From Agapanthus africanus (lineage: Eukaryota > Streptophyta > Magnoliopsida > Asparagales > Amaryllidaceae): a stretch of 64,000 nucleotides of DNA. This document shows, piece by piece, positions 1 through 11,464 of the stretch. The position numbers were made by a program, and so were the translations under genes. Positions within the stretch are counted from its first letter, which is position 1; each line of letters starts with the position of its first letter. The stretch spans positions 518,214,487 to 518,278,486 of the forward strand of contig JASDDO010000019.1 of NCBI GenBank assembly GCA_030015575.1, in the 5' to 3' direction. The notes beneath the pieces are model-generated. The model was not told the DNA's origin. It saw only the letters and a list, made by a program, of their open reading frames with translations, and did not search any database.

Positions 1-560
1 GTTCCAACTCCGCGATGCCTGCTTTATCCTATAAAGCATCTTGTACACGTTTCCACTGCTCCCACTGTCTACGAAGCCCTCTGGCTGTGTACTTATAGAC
101 GTTCTCTTCTAAAACATCATTTTAGAAAAGCAGTCATGGCACCCAACCGCCAGATATCGTAGTCATGGTATGTAGCCGTGGCAAGTAGGATCTGGATGGA
201 CTTAAGCATAGCCACTTGAAAAGGTTTCATCATTATCCACGCCTGGTCGATGACGAAAAGCTTTTACAAGTCTAGCTTTGAAAGTCTCAACTTTTCCATC
301 TACACCAAGTAATCTTCTCAAGATATACTTGCTCCTGATGGGGATTTAACCTTTCAGATGTAGCAACCAAAGTCCATACTTTGTTGGTGTACATGGATTC
401 CATCTCAGATCGCTAAGCATCCAGCCATTCATACAGAGTCCCACTCCTGATGGCCAGCTCGAAACTAGTTGGGTCATCATCTCATGATGCAATCCTCGCT
501 CCCACTGTCATAGAGAAACCGAAGTATCTCTCAGGTAGGTGAGGAACCCTACTAGATCGG
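1..560 (-). pseudogene. Copia reverse-transcriptase fragment (element A)
   Basis: Reverse-strand sequence aligns with RT of element B (60575-61170). Recognisable stretches include the segment before the RT core, the KARLVAKG-like region (about 240-290) and the MTQPEG-like region (about 70-110). No frame stays open; substitutions and indels break it repeatedly. The active-site YVDD lies beyond the window edge. In a working element this would be the polymerase domain copying element RNA inside the particle. Here it is a remnant. Confidence 0.8.
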
Positions 561-1236
561 CGGAGAGGCTGAGGTTCGTTGGTAACTATTGAATCCTTTG
601 GTTTTATCAAATCATGTGCTGTAACTTGTATAGCTGGAACCTTTCCAGTTCTACATTACAGACCTTGCCTCGAGCTTGTCCGGATTTTGCTTTTAGACAT
701 AGCCCGGACAACCCCAAATCTTAACCAACTTATGATATGGGCTCTTCCCTTATCATATCAAATATGAAGTGGTAGGCAACTGATTTGATTTGAACCCTAT
801 TCAATAGGTATGCAGCTTCTAAGTGCATAACTCCCAAAAAGGAAATAGGTAACTCAGTAGTACTCATCATAGAGCACACCTTATCATATAGGGTGTGATT
901 GCTCCACCCCGATATACCATCGTGCTATGGTGTATACGGAGGAGTAATGCTGAGAGAGAATCTCATTCTCCTTTAGAAAAGTCCAAGAATTTCGTGCTCA
1001 AGTATTCTCTTTCTTGATCTCATCATAGGACATAATACTTTTACCCGTATTTGGTTCTCTACTTCTAAATTATATTCTGTGAATATCTCAAAAGGTTCGG
1101 ACTTGTGTTTCAACAGGAACATAGGTCTGAATCTCGAAAGATCATCAGAGGATGTAATGAAGTACAAAGAACCAGTCCTGGCATATGTAGACAGGGGACC
1201 TTACATACATCAGCATGTATCAATCCCAAGAGTTTA
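561..1236 (-). pseudogene. Copia integrase fragment (element A)
   Basis: Matches the integrase core of element B (59790-60540) on the minus strand. The best open piece (1167-973) keeps an S-R-F and K-H-K-S-E pattern typical of the copia integrase core, followed by a diverged R-S-R-K-R segment where B has the D-R-G-G-E motif. The catalytic triad is therefore not intact, and several indels break the frame. It would have joined element DNA to host DNA. Confidence 0.75.
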
Positions 1237-1994
1237 CTAACTCTTTCTCTGTTTCCAATAAACAGAGCTACGGTCATCTAATCTTTTATGACATGACTGG
1301 CAAGTTTCACAAGATGTAAATTCAAACAGATTTAAATATGCATCTATGTGCAACTTAGCTAGTCGGGTCACATTGATATGACCTAGTCTACAATACCTCA
1401 AGAAGGATTTGTTCATTTCTGAACTCTTCCTGTTGTGTGTGTTCTGTATACTATGAACTGTAGTTTGATTTAGAACATCAATGCTTTTAGATAACGTACC
1501 TGAACCGATCAACTTTTGATATAGGAAATGTTCAAAACATTATCCAACAATACAAAATTTTATCATTTCTTTACTAATAAAGAGATAGATATGATTTTGT
1601 ATATCAGGTTCGGTATCTAATAACATTCGTTCAGAATCAATGTATTTGGAATACAGGGTGACAGTGACCAACAGACTTGGCTGCAACACTTGCCCCGTTT
1701 TCTGCCTCATGAAACTTATCACCCGTTCTCAGTTCTCTACCTTCCTGTAGCCCTATGTAACAAATTACATATGCGGGATCCTGATCTGGTATCACATACC
1801 CAGGACGTAAAGAATACTGAGAAACAGTCCTGTATAATGAACACACCCGAAGATGATGCATCAGCATGCACTCTCTTCGTTTGGGTGGTACGAGAATTCT
1901 GGTAATCCCCTATTTCCTGCTCTGTCTTATAACAATTATAAGTTGGAGCGGGACCAACGTTCCCCAGCTCAGTATAACAAGCGGGTTTGGTCAA
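1237..1994 (-). pseudogene. Copia protease plus GAG-pre-integrase fragment (element A)
   Basis: The frame starting at 1994 carries the N-terminal pol segment seen in element B, ending in a protease site that reads C-D-T-R-S-G-S instead of the expected D-T-G-S-G-S. The catalytic-loop Gly is thus replaced by Arg. A second piece (1512-1237) holds the pre-integrase signature Y-C-R-L-G-H-I followed by C-x-x-C-x-x-C, which element B has lost. The two pieces are in different frames. No CCHC zinc knuckle or other gag sequence lies upstream. Confidence 0.8.
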
Positions 1995-2471
1995 ATATCC
2001 ATTTATTATCTTGATTAAGGCATGATATGGTTGCTACCTGGAGAGAGAGAGAAGAAAACACTCAGCGTGCGCTCTTACAAGATCAGATTGGTTATTATTT
2101 TATCTAATCAGGATGGCTCCCACTGGTTTTTATCAAATCTTCCTTCAAACCCTAAAAGGAAAGACTAGCCGGGATTAATTACACACTACAAGTTCGCCAA
2201 TCTTTCAGCCAGGCCAGTGTCGGTACTTTGAGGGAGGTCCCCCGTGCTTTCGCACGAACCTAATTAATGTAAACCTCGTTTTCCCAGAGGCGTAACCTCG
2301 TTGACACCTTTCTAGACACCTACTTGATCGGCTAATTGTAATATGTAAAACTCTCCCAGGAGCAACTCTTACTCGCAGCGGGTATCGGGATCCAACTATC
2401 TCATAGAAGGTATGCAATCTCATTGCAAATTTCAACACTTGAAATTCCCGATAATATTTTGCCCCTAACGT

Positions 2472-2678
2472 GCTATGACCTTGACGAAAGCCAACAAACC
2501 ATAGCCCGCTAGTCAAGTTCAACCCGTACATTTCTTGATTGAATTAAACTCACCCGCACGACCCTTGACGAAAGCCAACAAAGCCGCACGACTACCCTAA
2601 TCCAATCGCATCGTATGCAGCAGATAAGCAGCATATAGCTACCGCACACTGCACCTTGACGAAAGCCAACAAATGCAG
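2472..2678 (-). other. Three type-II stem-loops, element A leader
   Basis: On the minus strand, three copies of the loop TTTGTTGGCTTTCGTCAAGG occur in 207 bp. The first (2678-2649) has the stem CTGCA/TGCAG. The middle one (about 2592-2554) has lost obvious pairing. The last (2505-2472) has the stem GCTATGG/TCATAGC with one G-T pair. All three loops share the same central bases TTTCG, which differ from those in the other elements. Confidence 0.75.
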
Positions 2679-2821
2679 TACGAATACTATATACAACTTA
2701 TCTGAAATGACGGAGGGCTACGACAGGTTTTTCTGAAAACCTATTGCGTAATGAACTTGATATCGTTGTAGAATCAAATGATTTTAAAATGGAGTGTTTT
2801 TGAGGCTTTTCTAGTTTTGCT

Positions 2822-3005
2822 AAAGGAGTCACTCCCGGTGAAGGGATCGTCGATCCTTTCCTCGTCGAATGAGGTGCGGGATATATCATATATATCACTG
2901 TGCAAAGCAAAAACTCTTAAAAGCAATCAAAAGACAAACCGAGTGTGTAGCATCAGCCAGTTATTGCTAAAGGAGTCACTCCCGGTAAAGGCATCTCGGT
3001 CCTTT
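2822..3005 (-). other. Two type-I stem-loops, element A leader
   Basis: Two copies (2859-2822 and 3005-2969) of a hairpin closed by AAAGGA/TCCTTT around a conserved core containing CACCGGGAGTGA or a close variant. Elements B, C and D have the same core, but some of their stems are AAAGAG/CTCTTT or CAAGG/CCTTG, so the closing pairs change together. Confidence 0.75.
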
Positions 3006-3228
3006 CCTCATCGAATAAGGTGTAGGATATATCACATATACCTCTGTGCAAAGCAAGAACTGTAGCTACCTGTTTTATATTTGAAATTCTATTCTACAAC
3101 ATCTTTAGGTTTCTTTTACTTTCATTAATCACATTAATGAAGTCCCATCATTTAAAGTACCTAAACATCACAGATAAATACGACGTACACTTATGCCATC
3201 CGCATTCGCCTCGATGTCCCCTCGTGCA

Positions 3229-3251
3229 CCGTTAGGTTAGGTAACTAACGG
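3229..3251 (-). other. CCGTTAG/CTAACGG hairpin, element A leader
   Basis: A 7-bp perfect inverted repeat with a 9-nt loop. Found at the equivalent place in B (57799-57821), C (32400-32420, 6 bp) and D (50798-50818, 6 bp). The stem is nearly invariant, so covariation support is weak; the support is conservation of position. Confidence 0.6.
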
Positions 3252-4938
3252 CAGAGCGGGGCAGGGCTAGCGCGGGTGTAAAACATAAGTAACGTCTATA
3301 TAATATATCATATATACTATATACAGTATCCATCAGAGAACATCACATGATCACATCACAGATATCGCAGCAGAAGAAACATATGAAATATTGGATATAC
3401 TAGGACGTCCGTGTTTTCAATACGAGCCAGTATAAAACACGGATTCCACGGTCGTGATGAATAGCCAAACCCACACCCCTAGACCCCTACGAGAGCGGCA
3501 AGTAACCCTACCAATTCTAGAGTTAGGAGACCCGGACTCGACTCCTCGAGTTGGTCTCCCACTGGGCTCCAGAACCCGGTTACTTGTGCTCCCCTCCTTG
3601 GGTCTATCCTAGTGCGGAAAAGTAAATAATATACAAAAGGTGACATCTTCCGCAACCTGGAAGTGCCCCAATGAAAGAATATTACATACAAGTTTTTACA
3701 TGAATGAAAATGAAAACACTCATCTCACATAAAAAAACCCCGGCTATTCAAACACGACGATCCAATATAACATTTCCAGCAACACATAACATCACATGTC
3801 ATCAACGTAAGTAAATATGCGCATCCCAATTGCCGTTGACATATAGCAATGAAACCGGCGATATCACATATTACACTTACGGTCACAGAAAAGAAAGTGT
3901 AAAACTACAATAGTTGGAATCCACAACCTGCATAGACATCGCATGCCTAATCAAATGAATTCCTTAGACATCGCATGCCTAACAATTATAAACCCCGCAT
4001 TTTAGTCTCATTATCGAAAACTCTTTTCAATATCAAGTCGGGCAATTCAACAAGATTCCCGACATCCTGATCGAATACTCGTCGCAAACTTTAGTAGGCG
4101 GCCGCACCCCTAATACCATCGACGAAGTGCACCAAGGCGGAACACCGCTACCGCTAGCACCCGAACGGATGCTTTCGGCGACGGGGTTCTCCTACAGTCA
4201 CTTGGTCGGGGCTATGGGGCAAGGCTGTCTATTAAGTTTACCCGGCGAGTATCCGCGTACACTACGTGATTGCGAAGGACTTTTGATCGCATCAAAATTC
4301 CGTGGCAACCGATCAAGTGAGACTAAACTGCTATGTTTATAACATTCATTCAGTTATCTCATAACTTCTTGTGAATTCCAATTATTGTATCACATTCCGA
4401 ATAAGATAGAAAATGTTAAACTTTCCGATCGAACAATCGAACACCCAAGTTTTCCCGAAACAGCTCAACTCATGAAATAAGTTCAAAGACATTCACTTCG
4501 TGCCTCAGTACCAACGGTCCAGCCGTAGAAGGGTCAAGCCAACGCCTCACATGTGGCACGCCGTACTGCCCCAAACCCGAAGGTTCAAAGGGCAGTTCAA
4601 GACGGTCACATAATCGAGTTAAGGTTTATTGTCTTCTAGAGAGACCATCGCGTTACTTGCACTACTTAGAACGTCTTTAAACCTCGGAAAAATCCAACAC
4701 TTGGAAATTTTCCGGCAGGGGAAAAGTTGGGTATTTATATCCGGTCGAACTTTTTAACATATTCAAAAATTATCCGGAATCCACATAGACAAAATCTGAT
4801 AATCCGATCGAATCATCGAATCCCCAAAACAACCCCAGAAAATTCAACTCTTGAATAAATATTAAAAATTCCCATAAAACTCGGCATTTAAATAAAGAAG
4901 TTACTGTGCAAAAATGGTTGACTGAAGAGACTAAATGA

Positions 4939-4985
4939 GCGCGGAACCGCCGCAATAAGCGGCTAATGTCGCGGTTCCGCCGCGC
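4939..4985 (-). other. GC-rich PBS-proximal hairpin, element A
   Basis: Arms GCGCGGAACCGC (4939-4950) and GCGGTTCCGCCGCGC (4971-4985) pair over about 12 bp inside an AT-rich region, about 200 nt from the PBS. The other three complete leaders have a hairpin with the same GGAACCGCGG-type arms at the same place. Confidence 0.8.
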
Positions 4986-5170
4986 TTTAGACAGATCATT
5001 AGGTAATTTTTGCACCGTAATTCTTAGAATTTCCTGCTGAATTTTTTAAGCATTTTTAATTTGGAAAAAACCACTTTTTCAGAAAAAGTCCAGAGAGGGT
5101 TAAAAGTTAGGGTTTCGGGGTTCGATCGGGTTTCTAACATCGTCTACGCATCGCCTAAGGCTCTAGCTAA

Positions 5171-5182
5171 GCTCTGATACCA
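5171..5182 (-). promoter_or_regulatory. tRNA-Met(i) primer-binding site, element A
   Basis: The reverse complement reads TGGTATCAGAGC, one base inside the LTR end. This is the standard plant copia priming site for minus-strand DNA synthesis, and it fixes the orientation of element A. Confidence 0.92.
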
Positions 5183-5183
5183 C

Positions 5184-7403
5184 TGTAGGGTTCCTAGGCA
5201 CTCTAATGTGGTCTCACAAGGCATCAACCATGCCAATTGTTACCATGCCAATTTAACAATTTACATGTGCCGAGAAACCCTAATACGGATCGTTAACTAG
5301 AATTTTAGGCGAAAAAGGAAACTAGTTAACAACTTAACTAAGTGAACGGAAATACAACCTTTGTAGATCCGGTCCTCCACCTGCATAGCTCCGTGATGAA
5401 GTCCCCTCGCTGTACAAATCGAATCCCAGGCTCTAGCGTCGGCTTCATCGGAGAAATGGGCGGGCTTGGTCGTCGGCTTCGTGCCGAAGATGATCTACGT
5501 CGAGGCATCACAAGATCAAGCTCCCACTTCACCAAGTCATGAAACTTGTGAAGAGAACACCCTATACTACTTGGCAAGAGGTAGAGGATGAAGAAATAGG
5601 AAGTGGGTTCACTTTAGAATTGGATTTCTCACTTGTTTTCATCACTTGCCATTGATGTAGCAAGCTTTTCTTCATGGAAGAAGAAGATGAAGAAGAAGAT
5701 AATATTATGATAAGTTATTTTCAAAATAGAAAAGAAAATCAATACTTATCATAATACAACCATGTTCAAGTGTAGAGAATGAACTAGGGTTAAGTGGAGT
5801 GGTTAGGGTTAAGCATGAGACAAAATGGTCACTTAGTCAAAGCTTCATGAAGCTTCAAGATGCAAACAGAGAAAGCCACCATTTTCTCTTTATGCCATTT
5901 ATTTTCCAAAAAGAATAAATAAATGAATAAGAAAACAAAACCCTAACCATTCATATAACCATGGTTTAATCTTTACACAAACCCAAGTAAGAATGCATCA
6001 TCAAACATGAAACAAACATGTGCACAAAAATATATCACATATACAATGTGCACATTCAAGTGAGAAAAACCATTTAAAGTGAACCAATACTAGTTAATGC
6101 AAAGTAATATATCAAATATATAATTATGCATTCAATCATTAAATCAACACTTGATTTAACGATCCGGTCATATCGCATATAACCGACTAATATCTAATGT
6201 ATCGTCTTATCGAATCAATCCTCGATTCGATAACTAGGTTATATCGCATACAACCATTCGATACATTCATCGCGAGAATAGAATACGGTATCACATACAC
6301 GCATTATTCTCGGTCCCGCACATATCTCATATGCGCTTCTATTTCGTTTCGCTTGAGCCAGGAAACCTCTGTGTAGGACTCTAAAGACTCGTCAATACGC
6401 CGGCAGCAGGTGATGATCATATCAAACACCCACAAGCCGCAAGCGGTCTGCTAAACGTAACGGTCACCCGGGTATTGAGCGATCAGAAGATCGACGAGCA
6501 AGCCCGCTCACACTCCTGTGAATCCAACCAGTAACACTTACCGTACAGTCCGGTCTGATCGTCTGATATGTCGCATATCTCGCCTAGGGGTGGTAAACGT
6601 CAGACCCCAATAGCTCGATAAGTCGTGTCGATATGAGGTCTATAACAGTTCGAGAAACTACAAGTAACACTTACCAGTAAATTTCAGCAACCCTGGCCAG
6701 GGATTTCCGGTTATAGCCAATCGAACACAGCGCAACATCAACTCCCTATACCGGGAGAGACGAATCCCCTCCTATCGCTCATTGCCTCCATGTGATTCGG
6801 GACTGTACCCAAAAGCCACCGTTTTGCACGCCCTCTTGGACGTGGTAAGGTGGAAATCAAAGCACAGTGGGAATCACACAAGACTCTATGACGATCTCGG
6901 GTCTACAGACTAACCTGTACCAGTGTCACCATAGAACTGCCATCTGACGTAAGGTATAATACCATCTGGGAGTTCTCGGCGAGTCCGTCCAGTGTACCCA
7001 GTCTCCACTGAGCACCCGTATATCATCTCTGATGTCAAACACCAATGGATATGGGATCATCCATCGCCCATCTGTATGGGTCGAGAAGGTATACGCTAGT
7101 CTACTCTGGTATATCGATGCCCCGTCTCGATACACCCACGACTAGGGACCTTGAAGGATGTACTTATGGACTATCATGTCCCCACTAGTATGATCCGCAT
7201 CACAGTCCAGGTAGTCAAGTACACATCCTAAGGGCTTTACTAACATGTAACAGAGAGACAATCAGTGTACACGTTAAGGTAAAGAGTAACCAGATAGCAT
7301 ACTATCATGTCGAGCAAGAAAGTCCTCCCTATATATCCAAGCATCCACTACAATATACATCCTATGTATAGTAATGGCCTCTAGGGCATACATATAACTA
7401 ACA
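5184..7403 (-). repeat. 5' LTR of element A (family 1, 2220 bp)
   Basis: A complete LTR from TGTTAGTTATATG (7403) to CCTACA (5184) on the minus strand, followed by the PBS. It shares most of its length with the LTRs of element B (54159-56260; from 62308) and with fragment J. It contains the core block shared with family 2 around the GGTACAGTCCCGAGTCACAT-like segment (about 6785). No promoter element was assigned with confidence. Confidence 0.9.
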
Positions 7404-8807
7404 CATACTTCATTTAATACAAAATGATGAATCATCTCATGAGTCATGGTTTCATTTAATGCAAATAACACATCATCTCCTCCACCTCATTAAGCTTAAT
7501 TCATAAATGAATTAAAACATAATGAGTCACCTTTCTTCTAGAAGCTTCTCGAGTAATTACGAGAATGCCCCTCCGATCCGTATTTACGAAAAATACGGAT
7601 ATACTGAGACTGCATAAATCCAATAATCCAATACTAGAATCTAGCTTAAACAAAAGCCTAATCTGTCCGAATATCATACGTGCACAAATACACGTATATG
7701 TCCGAACCCTATCATAAAACCATACGACCTCTATATCATTTCGCCTGAAGCAGGGAAACCCTCTGTGTGGTACTCTAAAGACTCGACACTACGCTGGCAG
7801 TGGGTTTAACCACAGGCCGCAAGCGGCACTAGCTGTACGTAACGGTCCCTAGGTAGATGTCGATAAGAAGGTCGATGAGGAAACCCATCCGAACTCTTAC
7901 TGAGCCTGATGTGACAATCTACGTACAGTCCGGTCTGTTCGTCTAAGACTATCGCATATCGGGCCTAGGGGGCGGCAAGCGTCTGTCCCTTAAAAGCGGC
8001 ATAAGTCGTGTCGGAGTGAAGCCCATCACACCTTGAGAAGCTACTGGAAAACCTACCAGTAAATCTCGCTTTCCCTGACCAGGGACCTTGCGTAATGGCT
8101 CTCCAAACACAGCGCGATATCAACCCCCAACACCAGGAGAGGCGAATCCCATCTAACCTCCACTGCCTCCAAGTGCTTCGGGACTGCACCCAACTGCTAC
8201 CTTTTTGCACAACTCAGTCGAGCCGTGGTAGGGTAGCAATCTAAGAACAGTGGGAACACACTCGAGGCGAACCAGCAGTGTCAAGTCTACGGACTATACT
8301 GTACTCATGTCACCTAGGAACTGTTAACTGACGACGGGTATAATACCAACAAACAGTTCCCTGCGAGTCCTGTCCGGTGTACCCGTAACCCAATGAGCAC
8401 CTGCATACTATCTTCAGTACAACGTACTAATGGCTGTGGGACAGACCATCTTCCCTGCTGGGACGAGAAGCGTATACACTAGTCTACTCCGGAGTATCGA
8501 TGCCCTATCTCGATAATCCTACGACTAGGGACCTGGAAAAAAGGATGTGCTTGCAGACTACCCAGCCCCCGCTAGTGTGACTGCCATCACAATGCTGGTA
8601 GTCAAGCAAGATCCTATAGGCTCTATCAATATGTATTCGCGATATGCTAAAAGAAACATATACAAATATTAAGATAGATATAAACCAAGTAGCATACTAC
8701 TATATTGAGCAAGACTGTTAATACAACTGTGAATATCCCAAACTTCCATTAAGTAATATACAAGCTAGTATGATACAATAATAGCCCCTAGGGCATATAC
8801 ATTAACA
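7404..8807 (-). repeat. Element F: 5' part of a family-1-like LTR, interrupted by A
   Basis: On the minus strand it starts TGTTAATGTATATGCCCTAG at 8807 and runs 1404 bp to the insertion point of element A. It shares the family LTR core (for example 8180-8000 and 7760-7740) but is more diverged from A than A is from B. Its right edge abuts interior sequence of element E, so F jumped into E. The rest of F lies beyond A, outside the window. Confidence 0.75.
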
Positions 8808-11450
8808 AAGTGTGGTGTATAGAAGATAATAAGTAAAGACAAATAAAGCGATTGGAGAGATGGCAAGAAAATATACGGTTACAGGCAAGAAAATATACGG
8901 TTACAGTCATGAATCTGGATAGTGGAAGAGGCATTACTAGGAATACCCGGAAACCTCTCTGAAACATTTTCATGTTTTAGTTTCACTGTGCAGTGTTAAT
9001 TGAAAACTGATTTCTCAATTAGATTCTAACTCCAGGGTATGTATTTATCAGATTTGATTCTCATATCTGTATAGCGTTACAGATGATGAATGGAAGTAGA
9101 ATAATGGAAATTAGGTGATTATATTCTCATTATATCGGAATTCGTTATAATTGGTGATATTTGAGGAAATCATCTGGTTTATGCCGGACGACAAATATTT
9201 GGTTTTGAATATCCGTAGTTATGCACTAGTTTCAAACTGATATATCTGTACGTTTATTTTATAATGTGAGATATAACTTTTTGAAATTATGTCTATGACA
9301 TTTACCTATATTAGTTGATGGTTAGGTAAGAAGCATTCAACAGCGGTGTAATTCTTCTTAACTATAGAAAAAATTTCGACCTACGACGCATAGGGTTTGA
9401 GTTATTGAACTCAGGGGACTTATACAAAGTATTGTATGTTGTCCAGTGTCCATAAGGACGAAGGGGCTAGTGCTCGTATTATATTCTGTTTACTTGTGAC
9501 TTCTCTAGTTTTTAGACAAGTATTTCGTTGAAATATAAGGTCTAAATTTTATGAAGTTATAGGTATATGAATAAAGTAGAGAACCATATGTTGCAAAGTA
9601 TCAAGATTCTTCAAGATGATCGAAGATGTAGATACTTGTGCTAGGTATTCCGTTGATAGTAATGGTTTTGAGAACATGCTTCTCTTTTAGATTACTCATA
9701 TGTGGATGCACTCCTAGATGAGTAATGCTGCTTGGCCTCATTACACTTAGTTGATATGCACTGGAAACAGTTGTTTGTCTTTTGAATCTGGTTCCAATTA
9801 AATTAGTGCCTCTGTTTCTATATTGGATATAGAATAGTTCATATCTTAACGATGTTAAGGTATATGGAGTTGTCCGGCTTATGCTTAAAACCAGAATCTG
9901 GACAAACTCAAGGCGCGTTTTAGTAATAGCAGTTTGTGTGTTATCCCGGGATATGATGAGGGTTAACTTTCTACCATCTGGAAGATCAAAAGATATATTG
10001 TACTTGACTCGCCACAGTTTTAGTAAAATGGATTCTTTTCAAAAAACATTAGTGGAAGTATAGTAGAACTGGAAGTAATTCCAGAACCACAAACGATTAC
10101 TGAAAATTTAATAGTACCTAAACATTCAATTGGTTTTGACATTCCATTATCCAATCCGCAGATATGGTGGGTAACCTCAGGCACCCGAGAGGTACTTCGG
10201 TCTTCTCAGAAACGGTGACAGGGAGGTTCTTGTTTATCAAGACTTGTCATTGCTGCTGTTCTAGACTATGAGACCCGGCAGGAGGATGAGTATAACGTCG
10301 TTCTAAATGAGCTTTAGAAGTGCACGTGTATATGACTCTGCTAGAGGGCTGTTGTAGTCAGTGAGAGCAGCGGAAGCATAGAGGGCGAGTAGCTTATGTC
10401 TATTTATAGACTAAAGCAGATATAGCGGAGATATATCATCTATTTTGATGTGACAGACATAGGCTTTGACTTCATCAGAATAGGAGATGGATATGGTAAG
10501 AAGGTAGTAGGGTGTGATATGCTGATATTTCGATGACATGCACTTTATAGGAAGTGAAATTCCTATACTACAATCGGTTATACTATGGTTGTCACACAGT
10601 TGTTTCTCCATATAGGATCTGGATAAAATATCAGGGATTCTGGTGACTAGATCTATAGTTTTAGATCTCGATTTGGAAAGTGTCCCAATTCGAGTACTTT
10701 GACAACATTCTAAAGTGTTTTAGAATGGAAGACTCCTAGCGAGGGGGTGTACCCGCAGGTGATGAAGTCACTCTCTCTAAAGAGATGTCTTTTAAACTAA
10801 TGAGGAGAGGGATTTGCATGATTGGCATATCACTTGCTTAGGTAATTGAGTCAATCATGAGATGCCAAGTACAACACCAGATATTGTTTTTTGCACTAGT
10901 TGCAATAAACATATATTAATCCAACCTTGAAGAAATATTGGGAAGCAGTTTATGAACATAAGTGGATGTTCTAGGGATATGGTAACGACAGCCTCCTTCG
11001 GGAGACGGTTATCATTTCAGGCTTCTAAGGTGACCTGGATAACAGAGCGACTGTCAGAGTTATAGTTTTCCCTCTTTTGAGGGGCAGTAGTTTGGACAGG
11101 TGGTCCAAGCGGATACTGAGGAAGGTATGGTGCAGGATATTGATTAAATTCAGTGGACGATACAGTCTAAGAAGTTTGCTGGATTTGGAGTTCATTTATG
11201 AACTGGGTCCCATTAGATATGCAGACAAATTCTAAGACAGGTATTGCTCATTTCGGGAAATAGTCTTTCTCCGCGAAATTGAGATATAGAGAGATATAGA
11301 AAAAAACATTGGAGCGGATCCACTCACTGAGCCTATTTCTCGAACACAATAGTTTCGCAAACGAGCTTTGCGAGACTGATTAGTATAGGAGTTGGGTGTT
11401 CGGTATCACACGGGCTGTGTGTATGTGACACCGCAATAATTAGCCTTAAG
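8808..11450 (+). pseudogene. Pol-derived non-coding interior of element E
   Basis: It aligns with C (34270-36885) and D (reverse, 46326-48940), which in turn align patchily with protease/integrase/RT DNA of element B; for example the stretch around 9500-9620 corresponds to the integrase core. Stops and indels occur every few tens of codons. Because C and D carry the same non-coding interior, much of this decay was probably inherited from a non-coding founder. Confidence 0.65.
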
Positions 11451-11464
11451 TGCAAGTGCGAGAT

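Larger units (their letters stand above)
2001..5170 (-). other. Non-coding leader of element A (PBS to pol), no gag
   Basis: This 3.2-kb stretch occupies the place of gag but has no recognisable gag or long frame. It begins (minus strand) about 230 nt after the PBS with a GC-rich hairpin, then has a CCGTTAG/CTAACGG hairpin, two type-I and three type-II stem-loops, and a pyrimidine tract ending in CAG just before pol (about 2060-2035). The same order is found in elements B, C and D. Confidence 0.75.
1..7403 (-). mobile_element. Element A: family-1 Ty1/copia retrotransposon, 3' part outside window
   Basis: On the minus strand it reads 5' LTR (7403-5184), PBS (5182-5171), a 3.2-kb leader without gag, then a decayed pol in copia order (protease, pre-integrase, integrase, RT) that leaves the window at base 1 inside RT. 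The interior aligns throughout with element B near 58-61 kb. The LTR begins TGTTAGTTATATG and ends CCTACA, so it has the usual TG...CA ends. It lies inside the LTR of element F, and its right-hand target duplication should be CATAC (7404-7408). The matching left copy is outside the window. By motif I place it near the TAR/Angela/Tork part of copia, but only loosely. Confidence 0.9.

Noticed and set aside
2205-2531. 108-codon minus-strand frame in the A leader
   Set aside because: It overlaps the type-II hairpins and is not open in B, C or D.
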